A stretch of DNA of 64,000 bases from Zoogloea dura (lineage in GTDB: Bacteria; Pseudomonadota; Gammaproteobacteria; Burkholderiales; Rhodocyclaceae). The stretch spans positions 1 to 64,000 of the forward strand of contig NZ_JABBGA010000018.1 of the NCBI RefSeq assembly GCF_012927165.1. Reading direction: 5' to 3'. Of the stretch, positions 8,652 through 17,226 are shown one piece after another. Every line of letters starts with the position of its first letter. The stretch's first letter is position 1. The notes under the pieces were generated by a model. The model was given only the letters and a program-made list of their open reading frames with translations. It made no database searches and had not been told where the DNA came from. A program made the translations under genes and the position numbers.

Positions 8652-9890
8652 CTAAGCTCCGTTACAGTTAACGACAAAATCCGCAAGAATATTTAGCGCA
8701 ACGCGACGTTCCTGAAGGTAGTCATGCTGATCGTAAATATCGACCAGCCCACCGAGCGAATGATTCAAACAACGCTCTGCAATCAACAGATCAACCCCGA
8801 GCCTGCTGAGATGACTTCTCGCAGTAGAACGCAGGTCATGCGGCGTAAACCGCTGAGTGCCTTCTGAAAGGTGGGTCTTCCAAAAATTGTTGAATGCTGC
8901 GTTGAGCGTCACCGGCTCCATATGCGTGTCGCCAATGGCCTTTTTTCGAGATCGAATCGGAAGCACATAGGCTGAACCGAAGGCGAGATCCTTGAGATCA
9001 TGGAACCAGCCGACAACAGGCTCTGAAAGCGGTATAGAGAAGCCGCGCACGTCTTCACCGTTGCGCGCCCGCCCTTTCTTGCCCTTGATGTCTGTTGGCG
9101 GGATGAACCAGACTCGCTGTTCGAGATCAACGTTCTCCCACTTCGCGCCCACCAGCTCTCCGATGCGTACAGCAGTACAGAGCAGGATCTTGGCCATAAG
9201 CGCGTTTTGGATGCCCATCTTAGGAAGCAAGGGCATGATGATCTTCAGCTCAGCTTCCGACAGCATCACCCGCGTCCTTGCGACAGGTCGCGGACCGAGA
9301 ACAGCGTTTGAGCGAAGCTGAAATGCGGGGTCAGCATCAATGATGTGCCGCCCCATGCCATGAGCGAATATCGCCTTCTGGATACCCAGCACGAGCTTTG
9401 CTACATGAAGAGACTTCTTGCTTGCTCGTTCGATGATTTTGATGAGATCAATCGGGCGCACCTCATCGGCGGGAATGTTGCCCAACACGGGATAGACGTA
9501 GTCACGCAAGCGTTGCCGATGCCCCTTGAGCGTAGACTCTTCAAGTCGTCCAATTGACTTCTGCAGGTAGTCTTCGGCGAGCTGGCGAACAGTCCAAGCG
9601 GTGGAGGCTTCACGCCTCGCTTTCTGCTTCTCAGCAGCTACGTCCACGCCCTGCTGGACTCGCGCCCTGTCTTCCAGTGCGAGCTTTCGAGCCTCGGCCA
9701 AAGAGATGTCTGGGTACTGCCCCAGCGTCTTCTCTCTTCTCTTGCCCCCGAACCTGTAGCGCAGCACCCAAGCTGCCCGCCCCGCCTTCGAGAGTGTGAA
9801 CGTCAACCCTCCCCCATCTGCCTTCGCCACTTCAGCCGCGGATTTGATCCACTGCTTGATCTGAATGTCTGTCAGCGCACCCACTCTCAC
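8652..9890 (-). CDS. int: Tyrosine site-specific integrase, P4 type
   Basis: A 412-residue protein with an N-terminal DUF4102/arm-binding domain (LSKAGRAAWVLRYRFGGKRR, LGQYPDISLAEARKLA), a core-binding domain, and a catalytic domain with Arg in CTAVRIGELVGAKW, the HDLRSTARSHLSRLG box (H-x-x-R), a second His region LNHSLGG and the nucleophile Tyr in VDIYDQHDY. All catalytic positions appear present. The start is taken as GTG 9890; a GTG six bases in is an alternative. It lies at the edge of the AT-rich element next to zapD and reads inward, with direct repeats just upstream that could be arm-type binding sites. Confidence 0.93.
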   Translation of the reverse strand: MRVGALTDIQIKQWIKSAAEVAKADGGGLTFTLSKAGRAAWVLRYRFGGKRREKTLGQYPDISLAEARKLALEDRARVQQGVDVAAEKQKARREASTAWTVRQLAEDYLQKSIGRLEESTLKGHRQRLRDYVYPVLGNIPADEVRPIDLIKIIERASKKSLHVAKLVLGIQKAIFAHGMGRHIIDADPAFQLRSNAVLGPRPVARTRVMLSEAELKIIMPLLPKMGIQNALMAKILLCTAVRIGELVGAKWENVDLEQRVWFIPPTDIKGKKGRARNGEDVRGFSIPLSEPVVGWFHDLKDLAFGSAYVLPIRSRKKAIGDTHMEPVTLNAAFNNFWKTHLSEGTQRFTPHDLRSTARSHLSRLGVDLLIAERCLNHSLGGLVDIYDQHDYLQERRVALNILADFVVNCNGA

Positions 9891-9896
9891 ACCCCT

Positions 9897-9951
9897 CAGC
9901 TACACATCATCTAGCTACCCACACCCAGCGCAGCTACACATCTAGCTACCC
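9897..9951. repeat. Imperfect direct repeats upstream of the integrase
   Basis: CAGCTACACATCATCTAGCTACCC (9897-9920; 24 bases) recurs at 9931-9951 without one ATC. The 34-base periodicity and placement next to the int start are typical of integrase arm-type sites or of the edge of an attachment region. Confidence 0.7.
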
Positions 9952-10062
9952 AGGACTACTGAGATGCAATGATATTGAGAGGTACACTCTGAGGCAACAA
10001 GTTCCTTAAAATCAAGAACTTACGATACTTTCAGATCCTACTTGAGACTAGCTGAGATGCAC

Positions 10063-10818
10063 CTAAAGATTGCAGAAAGTCAGCTCAAAGGCCACATCCA
10101 CCTCCGCCTGGCGGGGGCGGGCCACCGTTTCGGCCTGCATGAAACGGATGTTGAGGGCGTATTTGTTAGCACTGGTTTCCGGCACGCACATGGCCGTACC
10201 GGCCAGGCGGATGCGGATCATCTGGGCTGTACGCCCACCCATGGTCTGCTGGAAGGCGCCCTTCTGGGCCAGCAGCTCCTCCGGGCGGCCACTCGCGCGC
10301 AGCAGCCGCAACACAATGGCGAGGCCGTCACGGATGGGCAGCAGGGGATGCACCCAGCCACCCAGGTCACGCCGCCGGGACTCGACTTCCCGGTTGAGCC
10401 AGTGGTGGTAGGACGGGAGGTCGAACTCACAGGCACCACCGGGTATGGCGGCCCGGCTGCGGATGTTCATCAACCATTCGTTCTCGCGCAGGTACTGGCC
10501 CGTCTTGCCGGCCATGGCGAGCAGCGAGGCCGACGCCTGCTCGATTTCGTACAGGGCCCCGGACAGGGCTTCTTCGGAGATCTGCGGATTATTGCGGAAG
10601 GACAGCAGGATCTGGCGCTGGCGCTCGAGCTCCTGCACCAGGTCCACCTTGAGATCGGCCCGGCTGGCCACTTCGAGGATCTCGAACAGGGTTATCAGGG
10701 CCACGTGATGCTCGAGGGAGCCCTCTGCACGCACGAAATGCATGACCTTTTCGAAAAGGTCTTCAAGGCGTAACAGCGTGCGGATCCTCTCGTTGAGCGG
10801 ATATTCGTAAGTGATCAC
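10063..10818 (-). CDS. zapD: Cell division protein ZapD
   Basis: A 251-residue protein beginning VITYEYPLNERIRTLLRLED, the canonical ZapD N terminus, so the GTG at 10818 is preferred to a longer upstream frame. ZapD (DUF1342/YacF) is a cytosolic dimer that crosslinks FtsZ filaments at the division ring. Length matches the family. It follows coaE on the same strand, the usual betaproteobacterial order; the yacG gene often found after it is not seen because the integrative element begins just beyond its stop codon. Confidence 0.95.
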   Translation of the reverse strand: MITYEYPLNERIRTLLRLEDLFEKVMHFVRAEGSLEHHVALITLFEILEVASRADLKVDLVQELERQRQILLSFRNNPQISEEALSGALYEIEQASASLLAMAGKTGQYLRENEWLMNIRSRAAIPGGACEFDLPSYHHWLNREVESRRRDLGGWVHPLLPIRDGLAIVLRLLRASGRPEELLAQKGAFQQTMGGRTAQMIRIRLAGTAMCVPETSANKYALNIRFMQAETVARPRQAEVDVAFELTFCNL

Positions 10819-10884
10819 GCGCGCGCCTGGGCCTGGATGGAGTTGAAGTGGGAGCAAAAGCCGGAATCAGTCCTGTGAATCATA

Positions 10885-11511
10885 TCACACGGCCCCTGCG
10901 GAAGCGGCGAGACCCAGGTAGCGCCGGTGCAGCACATCAACCTGCTCCCGCAGCCCCTCCAGCGCACCACTGTTATCGATCACGTCATCAGCGGCGGCGA
11001 GACGCCGGGCCCGGGATGCCTGCACCGCCATGATGGCACGCACCTGGCTTTCCTCCAGTCCGCTTCGCTGCATGACTCGTTCAACCTGGAGATTCTCCGG
11101 GCAATCGACCACGCACAGGCGCCCCACCCGCTCCCGGTAGCTCCCCGACTCGATCAGCAGGGGTACGGCAAGAATCACGTAGGGGCTGCGCGCCTCGCGG
11201 CAGCGGCGTCCGCTCTCTTCCCGGATCATCGGATGCAGAATGGCCTCCAGGCGCTTGCGCGCATCTGCCAGCTCGAAAGCCAGGGCGCGCATCGCGGCAC
11301 GGTTGAGGGCACCGTCCGGCGCCACCACGCCGTCACCGAATGCGGCACGGATCGCCGGCATGGCCAGGCCGCCCGGAGCGGTAAGCTCGTGGGCGATCCG
11401 GTCGGTATCGACGATGCATGCGCCGTGCGCTTCAAAGAGGTCGGCCACCGCGCTCTTGCCGCTGCCTATTCCCCCGGTCAGCCCCACAACGAAAGGCTGC
11501 GCCTGCTTCAT
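10885..11511 (-). CDS. coaE: Dephospho-CoA kinase
   Basis: A 208-residue P-loop kinase catalysing the last step of coenzyme A synthesis, ATP-dependent phosphorylation of dephospho-CoA. The Walker A GLTGGIGSGKS is at residues ~9-19, with DTDRIAHEL and the lid region typical of CoaE downstream. The ATG at 11511 is chosen because it overlaps the preceding stop as TGATG. A start four codons earlier is possible. It is followed after 66 bases by zapD. Confidence 0.95.
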   Translation of the reverse strand: MKQAQPFVVGLTGGIGSGKSAVADLFEAHGACIVDTDRIAHELTAPGGLAMPAIRAAFGDGVVAPDGALNRAAMRALAFELADARKRLEAILHPMIREESGRRCREARSPYVILAVPLLIESGSYRERVGRLCVVDCPENLQVERVMQRSGLEESQVRAIMAVQASRARRLAAADDVIDNSGALEGLREQVDVLHRRYLGLAASAGAV

Positions 11512-12245
11512 CACGGGGCACACTCCAGGCGGCTGGCGCCCCGCAGGCGTTCCGACAGGTCGCTGACCAGGGTCGCCAGGCCATCGCCCGGGCCTCGGAC
11601 TTCGATACGGACGGCCCCCGCGCCACGGGTCGCGATCTGGGCGCTGCGCACGCCCTTGTCCTTGAGGCGCTCCAGGTGTCGGTTGGCCGCCGCCTCATTT
11701 TTGTAGAGCCCCAGGGAAATGGCGTATTGATTGGGCCCGGCGTCCTGCATGATGAAGAGCTCATCCACCCCCAGATGACGGAGTTCGGCGACTTTTTTGT
11801 CCGCCCCCTCCTTGCTGCCCTGGGACGGAATATGTACCCACCAGGAGGACGGCACCTCGCCACGCCGCTCACTCAACGCAAAGCCGGTACCCGCCTTCGA
11901 GATCCGGGCGGCCAGCTCGCGCGCCTGTTCGGCATTCAGCCCGGCAAACACCACGCAGGCCTGCGGCGCCTGGGCCTCGACAGCCGCTTCAGCCGGGGCT
12001 GCAGCTGGCGCCCTGGCTTCTTCCTCGACCGGCGGCGTCGGCTTGGCCGCCACCGGCGGCGCAGCCAGCGGTGCAGCCGGGGAAGGCTGCCCGGACACCA
12101 GGTGCAGGCGGTCCGGATTGAGCTGATTGCTCAGGCGCTCGGGCTCTCCATGGGAACCCGCGCCTCCCAGCCACCCTTTCCAGAGCGCCAGGGCCAGCAG
12201 ATTGGCAAAGATGAGGACGATGATCGCAATGCGCAAAGGAGCCAT
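11511..12245 (-). CDS. SPOR-domain membrane protein
   Basis: A 244-residue protein with one N-terminal membrane anchor (IAIIVLIFANLLALALWKGW, residues ~6-25), a proline/alanine-rich periplasmic linker (~55-105) and a C-terminal SPOR domain (WVHIPSQGSKEGADKK ... YAISLGLYKNEAAANRHLERLKDKG). SPOR domains bind denuded peptidoglycan glycans at the division septum. Its position next to zapD fits a role in division. The stop codon overlaps the coaE start. Confidence 0.85.
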   Translation of the reverse strand: MAPLRIAIIVLIFANLLALALWKGWLGGAGSHGEPERLSNQLNPDRLHLVSGQPSPAAPLAAPPVAAKPTPPVEEEARAPAAAPAEAAVEAQAPQACVVFAGLNAEQARELAARISKAGTGFALSERRGEVPSSWWVHIPSQGSKEGADKKVAELRHLGVDELFIMQDAGPNQYAISLGLYKNEAAANRHLERLKDKGVRSAQIATRGAGAVRIEVRGPGDGLATLVSDLSERLRGASRLECAP

Positions 12246-12313
12246 GGCCGAAGACTAACCGATCAGGCAAAACGGGAAAAGGCGCCCATCAAGCAGATAG
12301 CCCGCCAGGGGCC

Positions 12314-13033
12314 TCACCGCTCGCCCAGCATGCGGACGAGGCCTTCGAGCACAAGATTGTCCACCTGCCGCAACGGGCAACTCAGCATCGGTGCCAGCAC
12401 AGCGGCCGCCCCGCCATTCAGGAGGCACACAGCTCCGGGCTCGGCTTCGACCAGACGATACATGCGCTCGATGGCGCCCAGCTGGGCATGCAGGCAGCCA
12501 GTGAAGATGGCATCGGCCGTACGCTGCGGAAAGGCCTCGAAACGCCCGTCAGTGAACGGCAGCTGGGCCGTGTCGCGGGCCAGGGACATGCGCATCAGCT
12601 CCAGCCCCGGCAGGATCACACCGCCCTGGAAGCATCCTTGCCCATCCAGCACATCGGCCGTCGTGGCCGTGCCGGAGGTCACCACCAGAGCCGCCGCAGC
12701 GTGCAGTGCCCGGGCGCCGACCAGGGCCGCCCAGCGGTCCGCCCCCAGCCGGGACGGGTCCTGGTAGGCGTTGCGCACCCCGAAGCCCTCCCGTTCCGGA
12801 CGGATCCATTCGGCATCCAGCCCCCGGGCAGCAAGCATAGCCCCGATGCGTCCAGCCACGCTCGACCCGGCCACGTTGGCGCCGAGCACGCGCTGCACCT
12901 TGTCGAAACCCGCCAGCACCTCTCCCAGCCCATCGAGCGCCGTGAGCAACAGCGCCCCTTGCCCGCGCCATACCAGGCCATCGTGCAGCCCCCACTTCAA
13001 GCGGGTATTGCCCACATCGAGCACGAGATCCAT
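12314..13033 (-). CDS. coaX: Type III pantothenate kinase
   Basis: A 239-residue ASKHA-fold kinase that phosphorylates pantothenate at the first step of CoA synthesis. Motifs seen: DVGNTRLKWG at residues 5-14 (phosphate 1), GADRWAALVGA, the TSGTATT phosphate-2 loop and GGVILPGLELM. The ATG at 13033 overlaps the birA stop as TGATG, indicating translational coupling; birA-coaX pairing is common in betaproteobacteria. With coaE nearby, two CoA pathway enzymes are clustered here. Confidence 0.95.
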   Translation of the reverse strand: MDLVLDVGNTRLKWGLHDGLVWRGQGALLLTALDGLGEVLAGFDKVQRVLGANVAGSSVAGRIGAMLAARGLDAEWIRPEREGFGVRNAYQDPSRLGADRWAALVGARALHAAAALVVTSGTATTADVLDGQGCFQGGVILPGLELMRMSLARDTAQLPFTDGRFEAFPQRTADAIFTGCLHAQLGAIERMYRLVEAEPGAVCLLNGGAAAVLAPMLSCPLRQVDNLVLEGLVRMLGER

Positions 13034-13875
13034 CAACCCGCCACCCGCAAGGACACCTCGCCGGACAGCACCCGGCGCAGGCCTGTCTCGGTCTCCAGCA
13101 ACAAGGCGCCATCCTCGTCCACCCCGGCACAGCGGCCGCTGAGGGATTCGGCTTCGCCGAGGATGCGCACCGGCAGGTCGGCAAAGGCGTTGCGCTGCTG
13201 CCAGGCGCCGCGCAGGGCCGGAAAGCCGGCCGCCGCATAGATCTCGAACAGGGCCTGCAACTCGGCGAGCACCCGGGCCAGCAGTGCGCCGGCCCCGGGC
13301 GGAGCAGGCAGGCAGGCCGCCAGATCGGTGACGCCGGTCGGGTAATCGATGGCCGCATCGGCAGGCAGGCGCAGATTGATGCCGATGCCGACCACGGCAG
13401 CCGGGGTGCGCCCGCGGCCAGGCATCAGCTCGACGAGGATGCCGGCCAGCTTGCAGCCGTGGATCAGCACGTCGTTGGGCCACTTGAGCTGGACACCCTC
13501 GACGCCGAGCCCCTCCAGCGCCCGCGCCACGGCCAGCCCGGCCACCAGCGACAGGCCGGCGGGAACCGGCGCGCCGGGCGCAAAACGCCACAGAGCCGAG
13601 AAGGTCAGGCTGGCGCCGGGCCACGACTGCCACACCCGGCCACGTCGTCCGCGGCCGGCGGTCTGCACATCGGCGGCAAGCACATGCACCCGCCCGTCGT
13701 CGGGCGGCGGCTCGGCCATCAGGCGCGTGTTGGTGGAATCACACTCCGGCACGCACACCAGGGAAAAGGCCACGGCCTTGTCCCCCAAAGCGGCCATCAC
13801 CGCCCCCGCATCGAGGGCTTCGTATCCGATCGGTTCCAAGAATTCATTCCCGGCAGGTTGCAACAAGCCGGTCAT
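13033..13875 (-). CDS. birA: Biotin--[acetyl-CoA-carboxylase] ligase, apparently without the DNA-binding domain
   Basis: A 280-residue ligase that activates biotin with ATP and attaches it to the biotin carboxyl carrier protein. Motifs: CDSTNTRLM (residues ~46-54), the biotinyl-AMP loop GRGRRGRVWQS, LKWPNDVL and KLAGILVE. Start ATG 13875. Only ~45 residues precede CDSTN, without a recognisable winged HTH, so it is probably a monofunctional enzyme rather than a bifunctional repressor. It is coupled to coaX by a TGATG overlap. Confidence 0.92.
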   Translation of the reverse strand: MTGLLQPAGNEFLEPIGYEALDAGAVMAALGDKAVAFSLVCVPECDSTNTRLMAEPPPDDGRVHVLAADVQTAGRGRRGRVWQSWPGASLTFSALWRFAPGAPVPAGLSLVAGLAVARALEGLGVEGVQLKWPNDVLIHGCKLAGILVELMPGRGRTPAAVVGIGINLRLPADAAIDYPTGVTDLAACLPAPPGAGALLARVLAELQALFEIYAAAGFPALRGAWQQRNAFADLPVRILGEAESLSGRCAGVDEDGALLLETETGLRRVLSGEVSLRVAG

Positions 13876-13961
13876 TATGGACGAAGCAGGGAATGCAGCG
13901 AAGCCGGCCCCGTGCAGAGGGCCGGCAAGAGGGGACATGACCCCGGAATGCAGCCGGGCGC

Positions 13962-15365
13962 TCAGGCGTGATCGGGCTCTTCGAGCCCCAGCTCCTGGAT
14001 CTTGCGGGTGATCGTATTGCGGCCGATACCCAGCAGCTGGGCCGCCTCGATACGGCGGCCGCCGGTGGCCGCCAGGGCACGACGGATCAGGATGCGTTCG
14101 AAGTCCTTGTTCAGGCGGTCGAAAACCTCCCCGGGATTCTGTGCCAGGGCGCGGTCGGCCTCCACCATCAGGGCATCGCACCAGTTGGCCGGCTGCTCGC
14201 GGGTCGGCTGGTCCTTCAGCTCGGGCGGCAGGTCGGCCACCTCGACGGTCTGCCCCGGCGCCATCACGGTCAGCCAATGGCAGAGGTTCTCGAGCTGGCG
14301 CACATTGCCCGGAAAATCCAGGCTCTGCAGGTACTTGAGGGTCGCCTCCGACAGGCGCTTGGCCTCGACGCCCAGTTCCTGTGCCGACAGGGCGATGAAG
14401 TGACGGGCCAGGGGCGGGATGTCCTCACGCCGCTCGCGTAGCGGCGGCAGACGCAGGCGGATCACATTGAGGCGGTGGAACAAGTCCTCCCGGAACAAGC
14501 CCTGACGGACCCGCTCTTCCATGTTCTGGTGGGTGGCGGCGATCACCCGCACATTGGCCTTGATCGGCTGATGGCCACCAACCCGGTAGAAGTTGTTGTC
14601 GGACAGCACACGCAGCAGGCGGGTCTGCAGCTCGGCCGGCATGTCGCCGATCTCATCGAGGAACAGGGTGCCGCCCTCGGCCTGCTCGAAACGGCCCCGG
14701 CGCATGGTCTGGGCACCGGTGAAGGCACCACGCTCATGGCCAAACAGCTCGGACTCCAGCAGGTCGCGGGGGATCGCCGCAGTGTTGATCGCGATGAAGG
14801 GCGCGTCCTTGCGCGGACTGTGGCGGTGCAGGGCGCGGGCGACCAGCTCCTTGCCTGAGCCCGACTCACCATTGATCAGCACCGTGGCATGCGACTGGGA
14901 GAGCCGGCCGATGGCCCGGAACACCTCCTGCATGGCCGGCGCCTGGCCTAGGATCTCCGGGACGGCGCTGAGCACCTCCTCGGAACCCGCCTGGTGGGCG
15001 CTCTCGTCAATGGCACGACGCACCAGCTCGACCGCCTGATCGACGTCGAAGGGCTTGGGCAGGTATTCAAAGGCGCCCCCCTGGAAGGCCGCCACCGCAC
15101 TGTCCAGATCGGAGTAGGCGGTCATGATGATGACCGGCATGTGGGGGAAGCGGGTCTTGACCTTGGACAGCAGGGTCAGGCCGGACTCTCCGGGCATGCG
15201 GATGTCGGACAGCAGCACGCGGGGCGCCTGGGCCGTACTTTCCAGCGCGGCCAGCACCTCCCCCGCCGAGCCGAAGCTCTTGTATGGAATTTCCTCCCGG
15301 GCCAGGGCCTTTTCCAGCACCCAGCGGATGGAACGGTCGTCATCAACAATCCACACTGCATTCAT
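13962..15365 (-). CDS. ntrC: Nitrogen regulation response regulator NtrC
   Basis: A 467-residue sigma-54 activator: REC domain (DDD at 8-10, phosphoacceptor D54 in SDIRMPG), AAA+ domain with Walker A GESGSGKE, the GAFTGA sigma-54-contacting loop, Walker B GGTLFLDEIGD, and a Fis-type C-terminal HTH (RRIEAAQLLGIGRNTITRKIQELG). The ATG at 15365 gives the standard N terminus; a GTG five codons earlier is possible and no strong Shine-Dalgarno is seen. It lies 81 bases downstream of ntrB on the same strand. Predicted NtrC sites before glnA are its likely targets. Confidence 0.96.
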   Translation of the reverse strand: MNAVWIVDDDRSIRWVLEKALAREEIPYKSFGSAGEVLAALESTAQAPRVLLSDIRMPGESGLTLLSKVKTRFPHMPVIIMTAYSDLDSAVAAFQGGAFEYLPKPFDVDQAVELVRRAIDESAHQAGSEEVLSAVPEILGQAPAMQEVFRAIGRLSQSHATVLINGESGSGKELVARALHRHSPRKDAPFIAINTAAIPRDLLESELFGHERGAFTGAQTMRRGRFEQAEGGTLFLDEIGDMPAELQTRLLRVLSDNNFYRVGGHQPIKANVRVIAATHQNMEERVRQGLFREDLFHRLNVIRLRLPPLRERREDIPPLARHFIALSAQELGVEAKRLSEATLKYLQSLDFPGNVRQLENLCHWLTVMAPGQTVEVADLPPELKDQPTREQPANWCDALMVEADRALAQNPGEVFDRLNKDFERILIRRALAATGGRRIEAAQLLGIGRNTITRKIQELGLEEPDHA

Positions 15366-15446
15366 GTCATTCACACGCACAAGAGAGAGACAGCAAAAAA
15401 ATGAGCACCGGCATCAATGCACCATTATCGTGCATCGACGCGCACA

Positions 15447-16520
15447 TCACGCTTCCATATCCCGCGAAATCGGCAGAAAGACCGTAAAGCAGGTTCGACC
15501 GGGCCGCGACTCGACCTCGATGGCGCCCTGATGCTGCTCGATGAAACTCTGGGCCAGGGACAAGCCCAGGCCGCTGCCGTTTTCCCGCCCCGACACCAGC
15601 GGATAGAAGATCTTGTCCCGGATGGCGTCCGGAATGCCGGGCCCGTTGTCGATCACCTGGAGCTGCAGGGCCAGCTTGAAACGCCGCTTGGCCAGGGTGA
15701 CCTGCCGGGCGGCGCGGGTCCGCAGGACGATCTCGCCATTGCCATTGAGCGCCTGGGCGGCGTTGCGGGCGATGTTGAGGATGGCCTGGATGAGCTGCTC
15801 CCGGTCACCGGTGATGTAGGGCAGGCTGGTGTCGTAGTCGCGGCGCACCCCGACCGACGGAAACTCGGCGAGGATCAGGCGCCTCACCCGCTCGAGCACG
15901 TCATGCGGGTTGAGCTGCGAGGGCTGCATCATCCGGTGCGAGGTGAGCAGCCGGTTCATCAGATCCTGCAGGCGATCCACCTCGGCGATGATCACCTGGG
16001 TGTATTCCCGGAGCTGGGGGTCGTCCAGTTCCCGCTCGAGCAGCTGGGCCGAGCCGCGGATGCCCCCGAGGGGATTCTTGATTTCGTGCGCCAGATTGCG
16101 GATCAGCTCGCGGTTCGCCTGTTGCTGGTGCGCGAGCTGTTCCTCCCGCGCCACTTTCAGGTGCGCATCCATGGGCCGGAACTCCAGCAGGAGGCGCGCA
16201 TTGCCCGAATCGATGGGCGTCACCGTGCAATCCAGGTGCAGGGCTTCCATTCCGGGGCGCACCACCGTGAGGTTATGCCCGGTATAGCTCCAGTTGTCCC
16301 GCAACACGTTGTTGAGGGCGCTGGCCAGCCCGACCGGCTCGCCCAGCAGCCTCCGCAGGGAGTAGCCGACGATCTTGCGGCTGCTCGCCGCAAACAGGTT
16401 CTCCGCCCCCGGATTCAGATAACGAACGATGAATTCATCGTCCACCAGCACCACGGCAGATGAGAGGAGCTCAAGCCCGGCAAAGGGCGAAACAGCGGAT
16501 CGGGACGGGTCGTTTTGCAT
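15447..16520 (-). CDS. ntrB: Nitrogen regulation sensor kinase/phosphatase NtrB
   Basis: A 357-residue cytosolic histidine kinase with an N-terminal PAS domain (LVDDEFIVRYLNPGAENLFA), the phosphorylated His in NLAHEIKNPLGGIRGSAQLL, an N box (NIARNAAQAL), and G boxes DNGPGIP and GSGLGLSLA. The sequence around the H box is diagnostic for NtrB/GlnL. It phosphorylates or dephosphorylates NtrC under PII control. It precedes ntrC but is separated from glnA by a DUF4124 gene and a terminator, so ntrBC likely has its own promoter. Confidence 0.96.
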   Translation of the reverse strand: MQNDPSRSAVSPFAGLELLSSAVVLVDDEFIVRYLNPGAENLFAASSRKIVGYSLRRLLGEPVGLASALNNVLRDNWSYTGHNLTVVRPGMEALHLDCTVTPIDSGNARLLLEFRPMDAHLKVAREEQLAHQQQANRELIRNLAHEIKNPLGGIRGSAQLLERELDDPQLREYTQVIIAEVDRLQDLMNRLLTSHRMMQPSQLNPHDVLERVRRLILAEFPSVGVRRDYDTSLPYITGDREQLIQAILNIARNAAQALNGNGEIVLRTRAARQVTLAKRRFKLALQLQVIDNGPGIPDAIRDKIFYPLVSGRENGSGLGLSLAQSFIEQHQGAIEVESRPGRTCFTVFLPISRDMEA

Positions 16521-16590
16521 ATGGGCAGATTAATGCAAGAAGCAGACCACTTACCCCACACCCGCATGCGGAGGCGCGTCGCGGGACAAC

Positions 16591-17070
16591 CTAGCGCAGG
16601 TTGGAGATCTCCCTGCGCAGCGCCTCGATGTTGCGCTCGTGGATTTGCACCTTGTCCTTGAAGGGCTGCAGGCGGTCCAGCACCTTCTGGTAGTTGCGCT
16701 CATCGCCATAGCGGAGCGCCTCCTGGTCAACCAGCTCCTTGCGGGCCACCTCAAGGGCCCGCTGCTCGCTGGCCAGTTCATCGTCGAGAATGCGCCGGCG
16801 ATCATTGTCACGCGCCTTTTGAGTGCCCGTATCGACCCGGGGGAAGCCCGCCGACGTACCGGATGCACCGCCTTGGGGCGCAGCCGGGCGCGATGCACTG
16901 GGAACGGACGAAACGGCCTGATCCCGCGCCAGCATGCTGCACCCCTTCACGGACGACTTGCTGTTGGTATAGGTCGTGTGCCCCGCCTCATCAACGCACT
17001 TATAGATGTCGGCCCGCACAGGCAGCGCGTACAGCAGTACAGCCAGCAGAACAGGGATTCTCGAGAGCAT
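16591..17070 (-). CDS. DUF4124-domain secreted protein
   Basis: A 159-residue protein starting at ATG 17070, which gives a clean signal peptide (LLAVLLYALPVRA) ending before DIYKCVDEAGHTTYTNSK, the DUF4124 core found at the N terminus of many betaproteobacterial periplasmic proteins. After a Ser/Ala/Gly-rich linker the C-terminal ~75 residues form a charged coiled coil (RRRILDDELASEQRALEVAR...). Such proteins are frequent between glnA and ntrB in this group; their function is unknown. The protein probably sits in the periplasm. Confidence 0.85.
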   Translation of the reverse strand: MLSRIPVLLAVLLYALPVRADIYKCVDEAGHTTYTNSKSSVKGCSMLARDQAVSSVPSASRPAAPQGGASGTSAGFPRVDTGTQKARDNDRRRILDDELASEQRALEVARKELVDQEALRYGDERNYQKVLDRLQPFKDKVQIHERNIEALRREISNLR

Positions 17071-17145
17071 GGTGGGCACAGGCAGTTCCGGAAGCAGCGC
17101 TAGTTTAGGGGCCGGCCCGGGCAAACACAAACGCGGGCTGGAAAC

Positions 17146-17179
17146 AAAAAGAAAAGGGGACGAGCCTCGGCCCGTCCCC
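17146..17179 (-). terminator. Rho-independent terminator of glnA
   Basis: On the minus strand GGGGACG (17179-17173) pairs with CGTCCCC (17162-17156) and is followed by CTTTTCTTTTTG (17155-17144). It lies 48 bases after the glnA stop and would separate glnA from the ntrBC genes. Confidence 0.85.
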
Positions 17180-17226
17180 TGTAACGCATCAACCGGCCAG
17201 CAGGCTGACCGGCTCCGATCCGGAGA

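Larger units (their letters stand above)
3880..9960. mobile_element. AT-rich integrative element: SIR2 - Rep - AlpA - unknown - integrase
   Basis: This segment is visibly AT-richer than both flanks and holds a tyrosine integrase, an AlpA/excisionase-like regulator, a Rep_trans-like initiator, an unknown protein and a SIR2-domain gene. All except SIR2 are on the minus strand. The right edge lies between the integrase repeats (to 9951) and the end of zapD at 10063. The left edge is a guess based on composition: no flanking direct repeat or tRNA target could be identified by eye. The layout resembles small phage satellites or integrative plasmids that carry defence cargo; that identity is inferred. 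Confidence 0.6.

Noticed and set aside
9891-10062. tRNA gene as the attachment site of the integrase
   Set aside because: No cloverleaf, T-loop GTTCGA-type box or CCA end could be made out in this interval.
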